Below the pieces are notes generated by a model. That model saw nothing but the letters and a program-made list of their open reading frames with translations. It was not told the DNA's origin and searched no databases. The position numbers and the translations under genes are program-made. Shown piece after piece: positions 1-8,582 of a DNA stretch of 64,000 bases; the first letter of the stretch is position 1; the number at the start of each line of letters is the position of its first letter. Source of the DNA: Glaciihabitans sp. (GTDB taxonomy: Bacteria; Actinomycetota; Actinomycetes; Actinomycetales; Microbacteriaceae); NCBI GenBank assembly GCA_025464095.1, contig JAODMF010000004.1, forward strand, positions 248,001 through 312,000, in the 5' to 3' direction.

Positions 1-724
1 CCTGCTCCAGGAGCGTGCGCACGGCTGCTCGATCCATGTCACTGTTCGCTTCCTGGCCGACGAGAAAGCGACGATTGCGCTCGATGAGCACGAGGGCCAC
101 GATCGCCAGGAGCACGCCGATGAGGATCGACCCAACCGCGTCGTAGACGGCCGACCCGGTCAACTGGTGGAGGAGCACCCCAAGGAAGGCGAGAACCAGA
201 CCGACGAGTGCCGCGGAGTCCTCGGCGAAGACGGCCCGGAGGGTCGAGTTGGAACTCTGGAGCACATGCTGCAGGGTGCCGCGCCCGCGCTGCTTCGCGC
301 CGGCTCGCGCCTGCCGCAGCGCCTGCAGGAACGAGACGCTCTCGAAAATCGCCGAGACACCCAGCACGAGGTAGGCGATCCAGAACTCGGTGGACCGCTC
401 CGGTTGTGACAGTTGCTGGATGCCGTGGACGATCGAGAACACGGCACCCGCGGTGAACAACCCGAAGGCCGCGATCGTCGACCAGAAGTAGGTCTCCCGC
501 CCGAAGCCGAGCGGGTGGGCGGCATCCTGTTTGCGCGCGCCGCGCCGGTCAGCCACGAGAAGGAACACCTCGTTGCCGACATCCGCCCAGGAGTGCGCCG
601 CCTCGGCGGTGATGGATGCGGAGGCCGTGAACAGCGCGACGATCGTCTTCGCGATAGCCACGGCCAGATTCGCGAGGAATGCCAGCAGGATGGTGAAGGA
701 GACCTTCGGCGCTTCGGAGGGCAT
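1..724 (-). CDS. Cation diffusion facilitator (CDF) transporter, 3' end cut by window
   Basis: The frame opens at an ATG and stays open to the window edge, giving 241 residues without a stop, so the C-terminal part lies outside. Hydrophobic segments near residues 11-31, 80-100, 118-135 and 180-215 fit the six-helix CDF fold. The HS-x(2)-D motif in helix 2 (His44, Asp48) matches the metal-site signature of the family. CDF proteins export Zn2+, Fe2+ or similar ions by proton antiport at the cell membrane. The metal cannot be told from this part. It is divergent from ileS. Confidence 0.85.
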   Translation of the reverse strand, partial: MPSEAPKVSFTILLAFLANLAVAIAKTIVALFTASASITAEAAHSWADVGNEVFLLVADRRGARKQDAAHPLGFGRETYFWSTIAAFGLFTAGAVFSIVHGIQQLSQPERSTEFWIAYLVLGVSAIFESVSFLQALRQARAGAKQRGRGTLQHVLQSSNSTLRAVFAEDSAALVGLVLAFLGVLLHQLTGSAVYDAVGSILIGVLLAIVALVLIERNRRFLVGQEANSDMDRAAVRTLLEQ

Positions 725-784
725 GCTTTCAGCGTACGGGGCGGTGGCTCTGGGACGGTTCTGCGAAGCGTCACCAAACTCCCA

Positions 785-790
785 TAGAAT
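785..790 (+). promoter_or_regulatory. Candidate -10 box for the ileS T-box transcript
   Basis: TAGAAT matches the actinobacterial TANNNT -10 pattern and lies just before the T-box fold. Start of transcription would be near 797. No convincing -35 box is visible 16-18 bases upstream. Confidence 0.4.
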
Positions 791-800
791 TACCTGCAAG

Positions 801-1004
801 ACAGCGATCCGGCCATCACCGGGGAGTCGTCGGAAGAACGGCGTTGCTGGTGACTGTCCTGGACAGGATCGACACCGGCATCGCCCAGTAGAACCGACCG
901 GGGAGCCCGACACAGCCACGAGAGCGGTCGCCCGAACCTGGACGGCAAGCGAGGTGGTACCGCGGCATCCGTCGTCCTCGTGCAGATTGATTGCACGACT
1001 GGAG
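801..1004 (+). promoter_or_regulatory. T-box riboswitch of ileS (Ile specifier, translational type)
   Basis: The leader carries the conserved T-box sequence GGTGGTACCGCGG at 953-965, whose TGG pairs with the NCCA end of uncharged tRNA. The short stem I holds the sequence GGCCATCACCGGGGAG, in which ATC at 815-817 is the isoleucine specifier codon. This agrees with the gene downstream. No T-run terminator follows; instead the ribosome binding site GGAG (1001-1004) directly follows the T-box region. Actinobacterial ileS T-boxes of this layout act by freeing the ribosome binding site, so translational control is the likely mode. Confidence 0.88.
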
Positions 1005-1008
1005 ACCA

Positions 1009-4000
1009 ATGACCTACCCCCGCACCCCTTCGACAGCAGCGACAACGAGCCACCAGGGCGCGGCCTTCGGCGTGCCTGCGTCGCCGTCGTTCCCGGCGAT
1101 CGAAGAGCGGATTCTCGAGTTTTGGAAGCAGGACGGCACCTTCCAGGCCTCCATCGACCAGCGCGAGGGTGCACCCGAGTGGGTGTTCTACGACGGCCCC
1201 CCTTTCGCGAACGGACTGCCGCACTACGGTCACCTGCTCACGGGCTACGCCAAAGACATCTTTCCGCGCTTCCAGACCATGCGCGGCAAGCAGGTGCACC
1301 GCCGTTTCGGCTGGGACACCCACGGCCTTCCCGCCGAACTCGAGGCCATGCGCCAGCTCGGCATCACCGAGAAGAGTGAGATCGAGGCGATGGGCATCGC
1401 CACTTTCAACGCGAAGGCACGCGAGTCGGTGCTGCACTACACGTCGGAGTGGCAGAACTATGTGACCCGCCAGGCGCGGTGGGTCGACTTCGACAACGAC
1501 TACAAGACGCTCGATATCACCTTCATGGAAAGCGTCATCTGGGCCTTCAAGACGCTGCACGACAAGAATCTCGCGTACGAGGGCTTTCGCGTGCTGCCCT
1601 ATTGCTGGCACGACGAGACGCCGCTGTCGAACCACGAACTGCGCATGGACGACGACGTCTACAAGATGCGGCAGGACCAATCCGTCACCGTGACGTTCCC
1701 GCTCGACGGTGCTAAAGCCGAGTCGCTCGGGCTCACCGGGGTCAAGGCGCTGGCATGGACGACGACGCCGTGGACCCTGCCGACGAACCTGGCGCTCGCC
1801 GCGGGACCCGACATCCGGTACTCGGTGGTCCCCAGCGGGCCGGCCGGTGCCAGCGATCTGGGCACGAGCACGACAACCGTCGGCGGACAGAGCGAATACC
1901 TGCTGGCAACGGATACCGTGGCCGCCTACGCGAAAGACCTCGGCTACGCCACGCCTGCAGACGCCATCGCGGCCACTCGCACCACGCTGCTCGGCTCTGA
2001 GCTGGAGGGCGTGAAGTACGCCCGGCTCTGGGACTACTACGCCGACGCCGACCAGTGGGGAACCCAGAACGCCTGGCAGATCCTCGTCGCCGACTACGTC
2101 GCGACCGGCGAGGGCACGGGCCTCGTTCACCAGGCCCCCGCGTACGGCGAAGACGACCAGGCGGTGTGTGCCGCCGCAGGCATCCCGCTCATCCTGTCGG
2201 TCGACGATGGGGCGCGGTTTCTTCCGATCATCGAGGATGTCGCGGGCCTGCAGGTCTTCGAAGCCAACAAGCCGCTCACGCAGAAGCTGCGCGCCGACGG
2301 CCGCCTGCTTCGCGTGGCGAGCTACGAGCACACCTACCCGCACTGCTGGCGCTGCCGCAATCCGCTCATCTACAAGGCGGTTTCCAGTTGGTTCGTGAGG
2401 GTTCCGGAGTTCCGCGACCGCATGAGCGAGCTGAACCAGCAGATCAACTGGGTGCCTGAGAACGTCAAGGACGGGCAGTTCGGCAAGTGGGTCGGTAACG
2501 CTCGCGACTGGTCGATCTCACGCAATCGATTCTGGGGATCGCCCATCCCGGTGTGGAAGAGCGACGACCCCGAATACCCCCGCGTCGACGTGTACGGGTC
2601 GCTCGAGGAGCTGGAGCGGGACTTCGGCCGACTGCCGCTCAACACCGACGGGCAGCCGGACCTGCACCGCCCGTTCATCGACGAGCTGACGCGACCCAAC
2701 CCGGATGATCCAACCGGCCGATCCACCATGCGCCGGATCGAGGATGTTCTCGACGTGTGGTTCGACTCCGGGTCGATGCCCTTCGCACAGGTGCACTACC
2801 CGTTTGAGAACAGGGAGTGGTTCGACAGCCACAATCCCGCCGACTTCATCGTCGAGTACATCGGGCAGACCCGGGGCTGGTTCTACCTGATGCACGTGCT
2901 GTCGACGGCCCTCTTCGACCGCCCCGCGTTCAAGAACGTGATCAGCCACGGAGTGGTGCTCGGCAGCGACGGCCAGAAGATGTCAAAGAGCCTGCGCAAC
3001 TATCCCGACGTGAGCGAGGTGTTTACGCGTGACGGCGCGGATGCGATGCGCTGGTTCCTCATGTCGTCGTCCGTCATCCGGGGCGGCAACCTGGTTGTCA
3101 CCGAAGAGGGCATTCGCGAGGGCGTTCGGCAGTTCCTGCTGCCGCTGTGGAGCACGTACTACTTCTTCACGCTGTATGCCAACGCGTCGACCGGGCTCAG
3201 CGAGAGCGGTTCCGGCTATTCGGCGGTTTGGCGCACCGACTCGGCGAACGTGCTGGATCGCTACCTGCTCGCCAAGACCCGCCAGCTCGTGGTCGACACC
3301 ACGACCCACCTGGAGAACCTCGACACCCCGCTGGCCGCGAACGCCCTGCGGGACTTCGGTGATGTGCTGACCAACTGGTACGTTCGGCGCTCGCGCGACC
3401 GGTTCTGGGCGGGCACCGATCCGGAAGCCTTCGACACGCTGTTCACCGTGCTTGAGACGGTGACCCGCGTCGCCGCGCCACTCCTCCCGCTCGTCGGCGA
3501 AGAAATCTGGCAGGGTCTCACGGGCGGCCGCAGTGTTCACCTCGAGGACTGGCCGGATGCCTCACTGTTCCCCGCCGACGACACCCTGGTCAGCGCGATG
3601 GACCGCGTTCGTGAGATCGCCAGCTCCGGGCTCGCCCTCCGCAAGGCGAAAGGGCTGCGCGTGCGACTGCCGCTCGCGAAGCTCACCGTGGTCAGCGAGA
3701 AGACGAGCGACCTCGCCGAGTTCGCCAGCATCCTCGAGGAAGAACTCAACGTGAAGGGCGTGGAATTCGTTGCGTTCCAGCCGAACAGCCTCGAGCAGTA
3801 CGGCATCAGCCGGCGCTTGAGCGTGAACGCGCGTGCCCTCGGCCCGCGGCTGGGCAAGCAGGTACAGGCGGTCATCCAGGCGGCGCGCGCGGGGGACTGG
3901 CAGCAGGATGGCGACACCGTCGTCGTCGGCGGCATCCCGCTCGAGTCCGGCGAGTTCGAACTCGAGCTGCAGTCCGCCGACGAGAACAACGCGATCGCGT

Positions 4001-4380
4001 TTCTCGCCGACGGCGGCTTCGTGCTGCTCGACACCGAGCTCACGCCCGAGCTCGAAGCCGAGGGGCTCGCCCGCGACGTGATCCGGGTGATCCAGGATGC
4101 GCGCAAGTCGGCGAAATTCGACGTAAGCGACCGCATCCGGCTCGTGGTTCTCGGTGACCAGCCCGCGGACATCGCCGCCCTCACGACCCACTTCACGACA
4201 ATCTCCGACGAGACGCTGTCGACCGAGGCGGAAGTCGCCCTCGCGGTCGACCCGGCAACGGAACTTGCGCTGCGTGGCGAGACGGGTGCATTCCGCACTA
4301 CCGTCAAAGCGGGATCATTCGCGAACGTCGGCACACTCGTGGTCGACGTCGCACGGGTTGGAGCTTCAGTAGATGCCTAA
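1009..4380 (+). CDS. ileS: Isoleucyl-tRNA synthetase
   Basis: Class I aminoacyl-tRNA synthetase that charges tRNA-Ile in the cytoplasm. The HIGH motif appears as HYGH at residues 72-75 and KMSKS is exact at 657-661. At 1123 residues it is the long, eukaryote-like IleRS form common in Actinobacteria. The ATG is chosen because GGAG lies four bases upstream; an in-frame TTG at 991 lies inside the T-box structure and is rejected. It leads a four-gene block with folC, DUF4233 and ndk, and is controlled by the upstream T-box. Confidence 0.97.
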   Translation: MTYPRTPSTAATTSHQGAAFGVPASPSFPAIEERILEFWKQDGTFQASIDQREGAPEWVFYDGPPFANGLPHYGHLLTGYAKDIFPRFQTMRGKQVHRRFGWDTHGLPAELEAMRQLGITEKSEIEAMGIATFNAKARESVLHYTSEWQNYVTRQARWVDFDNDYKTLDITFMESVIWAFKTLHDKNLAYEGFRVLPYCWHDETPLSNHELRMDDDVYKMRQDQSVTVTFPLDGAKAESLGLTGVKALAWTTTPWTLPTNLALAAGPDIRYSVVPSGPAGASDLGTSTTTVGGQSEYLLATDTVAAYAKDLGYATPADAIAATRTTLLGSELEGVKYARLWDYYADADQWGTQNAWQILVADYVATGEGTGLVHQAPAYGEDDQAVCAAAGIPLILSVDDGARFLPIIEDVAGLQVFEANKPLTQKLRADGRLLRVASYEHTYPHCWRCRNPLIYKAVSSWFVRVPEFRDRMSELNQQINWVPENVKDGQFGKWVGNARDWSISRNRFWGSPIPVWKSDDPEYPRVDVYGSLEELERDFGRLPLNTDGQPDLHRPFIDELTRPNPDDPTGRSTMRRIEDVLDVWFDSGSMPFAQVHYPFENREWFDSHNPADFIVEYIGQTRGWFYLMHVLSTALFDRPAFKNVISHGVVLGSDGQKMSKSLRNYPDVSEVFTRDGADAMRWFLMSSSVIRGGNLVVTEEGIREGVRQFLLPLWSTYYFFTLYANASTGLSESGSGYSAVWRTDSANVLDRYLLAKTRQLVVDTTTHLENLDTPLAANALRDFGDVLTNWYVRRSRDRFWAGTDPEAFDTLFTVLETVTRVAAPLLPLVGEEIWQGLTGGRSVHLEDWPDASLFPADDTLVSAMDRVREIASSGLALRKAKGLRVRLPLAKLTVVSEKTSDLAEFASILEEELNVKGVEFVAFQPNSLEQYGISRRLSVNARALGPRLGKQVQAVIQAARAGDWQQDGDTVVVGGIPLESGEFELELQSADENNAIAFLADGGFVLLDTELTPELEAEGLARDVIRVIQDARKSAKFDVSDRIRLVVLGDQPADIAALTTHFTTISDETLSTEAEVALAVDPATELALRGETGAFRTTVKAGSFANVGTLVVDVARVGASVDA

Positions 4381-5770
4381 GAACGACGACACGGACGACC
4401 GCGAGGCTGGCGACTTCGACGACGACCTGTATGAGCGCGATGCCAACCAGGTCTACGAGGAGCTCCTCGAACGGATCGGTGAACAGAGCCCGCAGCCGCG
4501 GCTCGACGCGACCCGGCGCGCGGTGGAGATGCTCGGCGACCCGCAGAAGGCATACCCGGTCATCCACGTCACCGGAACCAATGGCAAGACGTCGACGAGC
4601 CGGATGATCGAGTCCCTGCTGCGCGCGCACGACCTCCGCACCGGACTGCTCACCAGCCCGCATCTCGAGCGCGTCAACGAGCGGATCGTCATCGACGGCG
4701 AGCCCATCTCCAACCAGGCGCTCGCGAGCAACTGGCGCGACATCCAGCCGTTCCTCGAACTGGCAGACGCCGAACTCATCCAGAACGCCGAGCAGCCGCT
4801 GAGCTTCTTCGAGGCCCTCACCGTGCTCGCCTTCGCCGCGTTCGCCGACGCGCCCGTCGATGTCGTCGTGCTCGAGGTCGGCATGGGCGGCGAGTGGGAC
4901 TCGACCAACGTCGCGGATGGCCAGGTCGCGGTCTTCGCGCCGATAGCCCTCGACCACGAAGCGCGGCTCGGAAACACCATCGCGCAGATCGCGCACACGA
5001 AGTCCGGCATCGTGAAGCGGCAGGCAGCCGTGGTCTCCGCCGCGCAGACGCGCGAGGCGAGTGCGGAGATCGAGAAGGCCGTCGCCGCCAACGATGCGAC
5101 CCTCGCGGTCGAGGGCACAGCCTTTGCGCTCACCTCCCACACGCTGGCGGTCGGCGGCCAGGTCATCGACGTGAGGGGACTGGCCGCGAACTACCCCGAG
5201 CTCTTCCTGCCGCTGTTCGGGTCGTACCAGGCCTACAACGCCGCGCTTGCGATCGCGGCCGTCGAGTCGTTCATCGGCGGGGGAACCCAGCCGCTCAGCC
5301 CCGACGTCGTCGCGGAGGGTCTCGCGACAGCTACGTCGCCCGGCCGACTCCAGATCGTCGGAATCGAGCCGACGGTCCTCGTGGATGCCGCGCACAACCC
5401 GCACGGTGCTGCCGCCCTCGCTCAGGCACTTCCCGAATACTTCACGTTCGACGAGATCTGCGTCGTGCTCGGTGTGCTGCACGAAAAGGATGCCCGGGGC
5501 ATCGTGTCCGCGCTGGCGCCGGTCGCCGAGCGGTTCCACGTGACGCAGTCGCAGTCCGAACGCGCGATCGCCGCCGAGGAACTGGCAGAAATAGTGCGGG
5601 AGGTCACCAATGGCGATGTGACCCACGAGTTCGATTCGTTCGACAGCGCGTTGCGCAGCGCGCGCGAGTGGGCGGATCAGGCGCCGCGGCGTGCCGTCGT
5701 CGTCACCGGTTCCATCACGCTGGTCGGTGAGGCGATCACGCTCGCCAGGTTCGAGGGCTGGAAGCCGTGA
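4373..5770 (+). CDS. folC: Folylpolyglutamate synthase / dihydrofolate synthase
   Basis: Mur-ligase-like enzyme that adds glutamate to dihydropteroate or folates, an ATP-dependent cytoplasmic step. The ATP-binding loop GTNGKTS is at residues 68-74, and the C-terminal half holds the DAAHNPHG motif of the ligase domain. The 465-residue length is usual. The start overlaps the end of ileS by eight bases with GGAG upstream, so the two are translationally coupled. The first 20 residues are very acidic, an extension seen in relatives. Confidence 0.95.
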   Translation: MPKNDDTDDREAGDFDDDLYERDANQVYEELLERIGEQSPQPRLDATRRAVEMLGDPQKAYPVIHVTGTNGKTSTSRMIESLLRAHDLRTGLLTSPHLERVNERIVIDGEPISNQALASNWRDIQPFLELADAELIQNAEQPLSFFEALTVLAFAAFADAPVDVVVLEVGMGGEWDSTNVADGQVAVFAPIALDHEARLGNTIAQIAHTKSGIVKRQAAVVSAAQTREASAEIEKAVAANDATLAVEGTAFALTSHTLAVGGQVIDVRGLAANYPELFLPLFGSYQAYNAALAIAAVESFIGGGTQPLSPDVVAEGLATATSPGRLQIVGIEPTVLVDAAHNPHGAAALAQALPEYFTFDEICVVLGVLHEKDARGIVSALAPVAERFHVTQSQSERAIAAEELAEIVREVTNGDVTHEFDSFDSALRSAREWADQAPRRAVVVTGSITLVGEAITLARFEGWKP

Positions 5771-6168
5771 GCGAACCAGCCGTTGACCCGGCGCCCCGCG
5801 TTCGGCGAGAGCGGACCCTGACCGAGAAGCTCCTGTCCATCGTTTTGGGACTCGAGGCCATCCTCACCTTCTTCGTCGCCCTGGCGGCTTTCGGGCTCAG
5901 GGTGCTGCCGGTATCGACGGCGTTGATCGGCGGTGCGGTGCTGATCGCGGTGCTGCTGCTGGCATCCCGGTTCGTTCGCTACCCCTGGGGTGCCTGGCTG
6001 GGGTGGGTTCTGCAAGCCGTCATCCTCGCGACGGGCCTGCTGCTGCCAGCGATGTGGGTCGTTGGGGCCGCGTTCCTGGCGCTGTGGATCTACTGCTTCG
6101 TGCGTGCCCGCGCGGTCGACCGCGCGCATCCGATCGGCGCCCGCGCCGACCCTCCTTCGTCGTCCTAG
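5767..6168 (+). CDS. DUF4233 membrane protein
   Basis: A 133-residue protein with four hydrophobic helices (about residues 22-45, 48-65, 74-90 and 93-113), so an inner-membrane protein. Its place between folC and ndk is conserved in Actinobacteria and is the main reason for assigning it to DUF4233. The GTG start overlaps the folC stop in a GTGA arrangement. The role is unknown; no catalytic motif is visible. Confidence 0.85.
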   Translation: MSEPAVDPAPRVRRERTLTEKLLSIVLGLEAILTFFVALAAFGLRVLPVSTALIGGAVLIAVLLLASRFVRYPWGAWLGWVLQAVILATGLLLPAMWVVGAAFLALWIYCFVRARAVDRAHPIGARADPPSSS

Positions 6169-6197
6169 TCGCTTTCGTTCACAACCAAAGGAACCCC

Positions 6198-6614
6198 ATG
6201 TCTGTCGAAGAAACTCTCGTCCTGGTCAAGCCGGATGGCGTCGCCCGCAACCTGACCGGCGAGATATTGCGCCGCATCGAAGCGAAGGGATACCAGCTGG
6301 TCGACATCAAGCTGGTCGAGGCCGATCGCGACCTGCTCGCCGCGCACTACGCCGAGCACGAGGGCAAGCCGTTCTACGAACCGCTCGTTGAATTCATGGA
6401 GAGCGGCCCGATCGTCGCGATGCGGCTGGCAGGCAACCGCGTGATCGAGGGATTCCGCTCCCTGGCAGGCACGACGGACCCGACAACGGCCGCACCCGGC
6501 ACCATCCGCGGCGACCTGGGGCGCGACTGGGGTGTGAAGGTGCAGCAGAACCTGGTGCACGGCAGCGACTCGCCGGAGTCGGCCGAGCGTGAACTGGCGC
6601 TCTGGTTCGCCTAG
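6198..6614 (+). CDS. ndk: Nucleoside diphosphate kinase
   Basis: Transfers the gamma phosphate of ATP to nucleoside diphosphates through a phosphohistidine. The active-site motif NLVHGSDS places the catalytic His at residue 121, and the N-terminal LVLVKPDGVARN is typical. The 138-residue length is usual. The ATG preceded by AAAGGA is chosen; the upstream in-frame extension runs through the DUF4233 gene and is not coding. It closes the ileS block. Confidence 0.97.
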   Translation: MSVEETLVLVKPDGVARNLTGEILRRIEAKGYQLVDIKLVEADRDLLAAHYAEHEGKPFYEPLVEFMESGPIVAMRLAGNRVIEGFRSLAGTTDPTTAAPGTIRGDLGRDWGVKVQQNLVHGSDSPESAERELALWFA

Positions 6615-6692
6615 GCAGGCCCGCGCAACATCCGTCGCGCCCGGCGTCGTTCACTCCTGCAACGAGCGGCGCCGCCGGACTGTCCAGCCGAG

Positions 6693-7583
6693 TTAGCCGA
6701 CCGGGCTCTTACTTTTGACGAACGCCTTGAATGCGGCCGCGTCCGTGATCGAACCCGGGTAGCTCTGCTTGTTCACGATGACGGTCGGCGTGCCCTTGAA
6801 GGTCGTGACGTCCGAGTTCGGGAAGTTGCCGAGCTGGGCTCGCGCGGTAGCCGCCGTGACCCACTTTGAGAACTGTTGGCTGCGCACGCAGGTGTCGATG
6901 TGCGAATCCGTTACCCCGGCACCCTTGAGAATCGACAACAGCTTGTCATCGGACATGCCAGCGGTACCCTCGGCCGGCTGGTTCGCGTAGAGCGCCTTGC
7001 TCATCGCGAGGAAGACATCCGGCTGGTAATTCGCAACGCACGCCGCGGCGTTCGCCGAGCGGGTGGAGTACTTGTTTGTCTGCGAACTGAGGTCGAGGAT
7101 CGCTATCGGGTGAATCTCGACGGTCGCGGTGCCGGCGGCGACCCAGGACGCGATCTGGTCTTCATTGGTGGTCTCGAAATCCCCACAGTACGGGCACTGG
7201 AAGTCGATGTACTCGACGATGTTCGCCGTCTTCGGGAACTTGGCCTGGTCGGTCGCGACCGGGGTTTGGTTTGCCCTCAGCGCCGCCGTGGGGACGGCGG
7301 CCACCGCTCCGCCCGATCCCTGCAGCAGGATGCCGTCGCTGACCATGTTCTTGGGTCCCGCAGCGTTGGTCGACGCTGCCACGACCGCGTGCTGGTTGCT
7401 GACGAGCACGAGCGCCACGATCGCGATGATCGCGACAACGGCGAGGCCGATGCCGCCCTGGAGAAAGATGCGGTTGCGGCGCTGGCGCTTCTTCTGCTGC
7501 TCGCGCAGGATGCGGGCCTGCTCGCGAGCGTGCTCGCGACGCTCGTCGCGGGTGAGCGGGGTATCGGGGCCGCGGTTGGTCAT
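6693..7583 (-). CDS. DsbA-like thiol:disulfide oxidoreductase (thioredoxin fold, membrane-anchored)
   Basis: The 296-residue protein has a cytoplasmic, highly charged N-terminus, one membrane helix at about 39-62 and an extracellular thioredoxin-like domain. The active site CPYC lies at 130-133 after the strand VEYIDFQ. A cis-Pro is likely in the GTPTVIVN segment. It should form disulfides in secreted proteins. The VKOR gene immediately upstream on the same strand would reoxidise it, a pairing known in actinobacteria (DsbA with VKOR). GAGGA precedes the start. Confidence 0.9.
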   Translation of the reverse strand: MTNRGPDTPLTRDERREHAREQARILREQQKKRQRRNRIFLQGGIGLAVVAIIAIVALVLVSNQHAVVAASTNAAGPKNMVSDGILLQGSGGAVAAVPTAALRANQTPVATDQAKFPKTANIVEYIDFQCPYCGDFETTNEDQIASWVAAGTATVEIHPIAILDLSSQTNKYSTRSANAAACVANYQPDVFLAMSKALYANQPAEGTAGMSDDKLLSILKGAGVTDSHIDTCVRSQQFSKWVTAATARAQLGNFPNSDVTTFKGTPTVIVNKQSYPGSITDAAAFKAFVKSKSPVG

Positions 7584-7687
7584 TCGTCCTCTTCTGGATA
7601 TCGGCAGCAGGGCGGGCAGAAACGCCCAAGCGGAACAGTATTGACCATTTCTGAATGTCGCCTATGACAGCGCCGGGCGAAGGCCGA

Positions 7688-8287
7688 TCAGAGATACTTG
7701 ACGACGTTCAGCTGCACCTGGGCGAGGACGGCGATCACGATGTAGCAGCCGAGTGTGATGAGGGGTACCCAGCCGTACGCAGCGGCGAAGAACGACCGGG
7801 CACGTTCTGGCGCCGGGATCGCGCCGGTTCGAAGGTTGTGCAGCGTCACGAGCAGGAACATGGGGATGGTCACCGACCACACGACCATGCACCACGGGCA
7901 GAGCGTGCCGAGAACGAAGATGCTCTGCCCAATCAGCCAAATGACGAAGGCGAGCGCGCCGGCGATCCCGATGTTGAAGGCGAACCAGAACCACCGCGCG
8001 TAACGGGCGCCGGCGAGAATGCCCACACCGACGGCGATCGGTGCGACGAACCCCGCCACACCGAGCAGCGGATTCGGGAACCCGAACGCTGCGCCCTGCG
8101 CCGAACTGAGGTTGCGGCCGCACTGCACGACGACACTGAAGTTGCAGCCGAGCACCGCATTCGGGTCGGCCAGCACCTGGAACTTGTCGAGCGTGAGCTG
8201 GAACGCGGAGAACCAGGCGACGGCCCCGCCGACGATCAAAAAGATGGCGAGCCCGAGGGGGCGCGGCGAGCGGTCCGTCGGAGTCAC
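7688..8287 (-). CDS. Vitamin K epoxide reductase (VKOR) family protein
   Basis: An integral membrane protein of 199 residues with about five helices. It has the VKOR redox centre CPWC at 130-133 in a late helix and the loop cysteine pair Cys48 and Cys56 that shuttles electrons. VKOR oxidises the partner Dsb protein and passes electrons to menaquinone. It sits 104 bases ahead of the DsbA-like gene. The GTG start is preceded six bases away by GATAAT (8294-8299 on the other strand), which suggests a leaderless mRNA. Confidence 0.92.
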   Translation of the reverse strand: MTPTDRSPRPLGLAIFLIVGGAVAWFSAFQLTLDKFQVLADPNAVLGCNFSVVVQCGRNLSSAQGAAFGFPNPLLGVAGFVAPIAVGVGILAGARYARWFWFAFNIGIAGALAFVIWLIGQSIFVLGTLCPWCMVVWSVTIPMFLLVTLHNLRTGAIPAPERARSFFAAAYGWVPLITLGCYIVIAVLAQVQLNVVKYL

Positions 8288-8335
8288 TCGAGGATTATCC
8301 CACGCGCCAATTCCGGACTATCCAGCGCAACATGC

Positions 8336-8575
8336 GATAATGACTGGTAAGCCAAACGAGCCGCGCTCGATTTGGCGCCAAAGAAGGCTTACCGGGCATG
8401 AAACCGGGCCACTGAACAACACAGGGTGTTGAGGTGTCGGATAGCGAGTTCCGATTTATCGTCCAGGCGTAAGACGCCCGGACGAATACAAGGATTAGCA
8501 GCGTACGCGCCCCGGCACGGAACGCTCGAGAGAGTACCGGTGGGCGGCGCGGTCGCCCAGCCGGCCAAGGAGTAC
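8336..8575 (+). promoter_or_regulatory. Structured 5' leader of rne
   Basis: About 245 bases between VKOR and rne hold several hairpins: CAACAC/GTGTTG at 8417-8431, CGGA/TCCG at 8438-8453, a ten-pair stem with one mismatch at 8461-8483, and GGGCG/CGCCC at 8542-8558. GATAAT at 8336 is a possible -10 box. RNase E leaders are autoregulatory in E. coli; a similar role here is inference. Confidence 0.45.
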
Positions 8576-8582
8576 ACCAGCA

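Noticed and set aside
790-2343. Open frame of 517 codons on the minus strand opposite ileS
   Set aside because: It is a shadow of ileS and covers the T-box.
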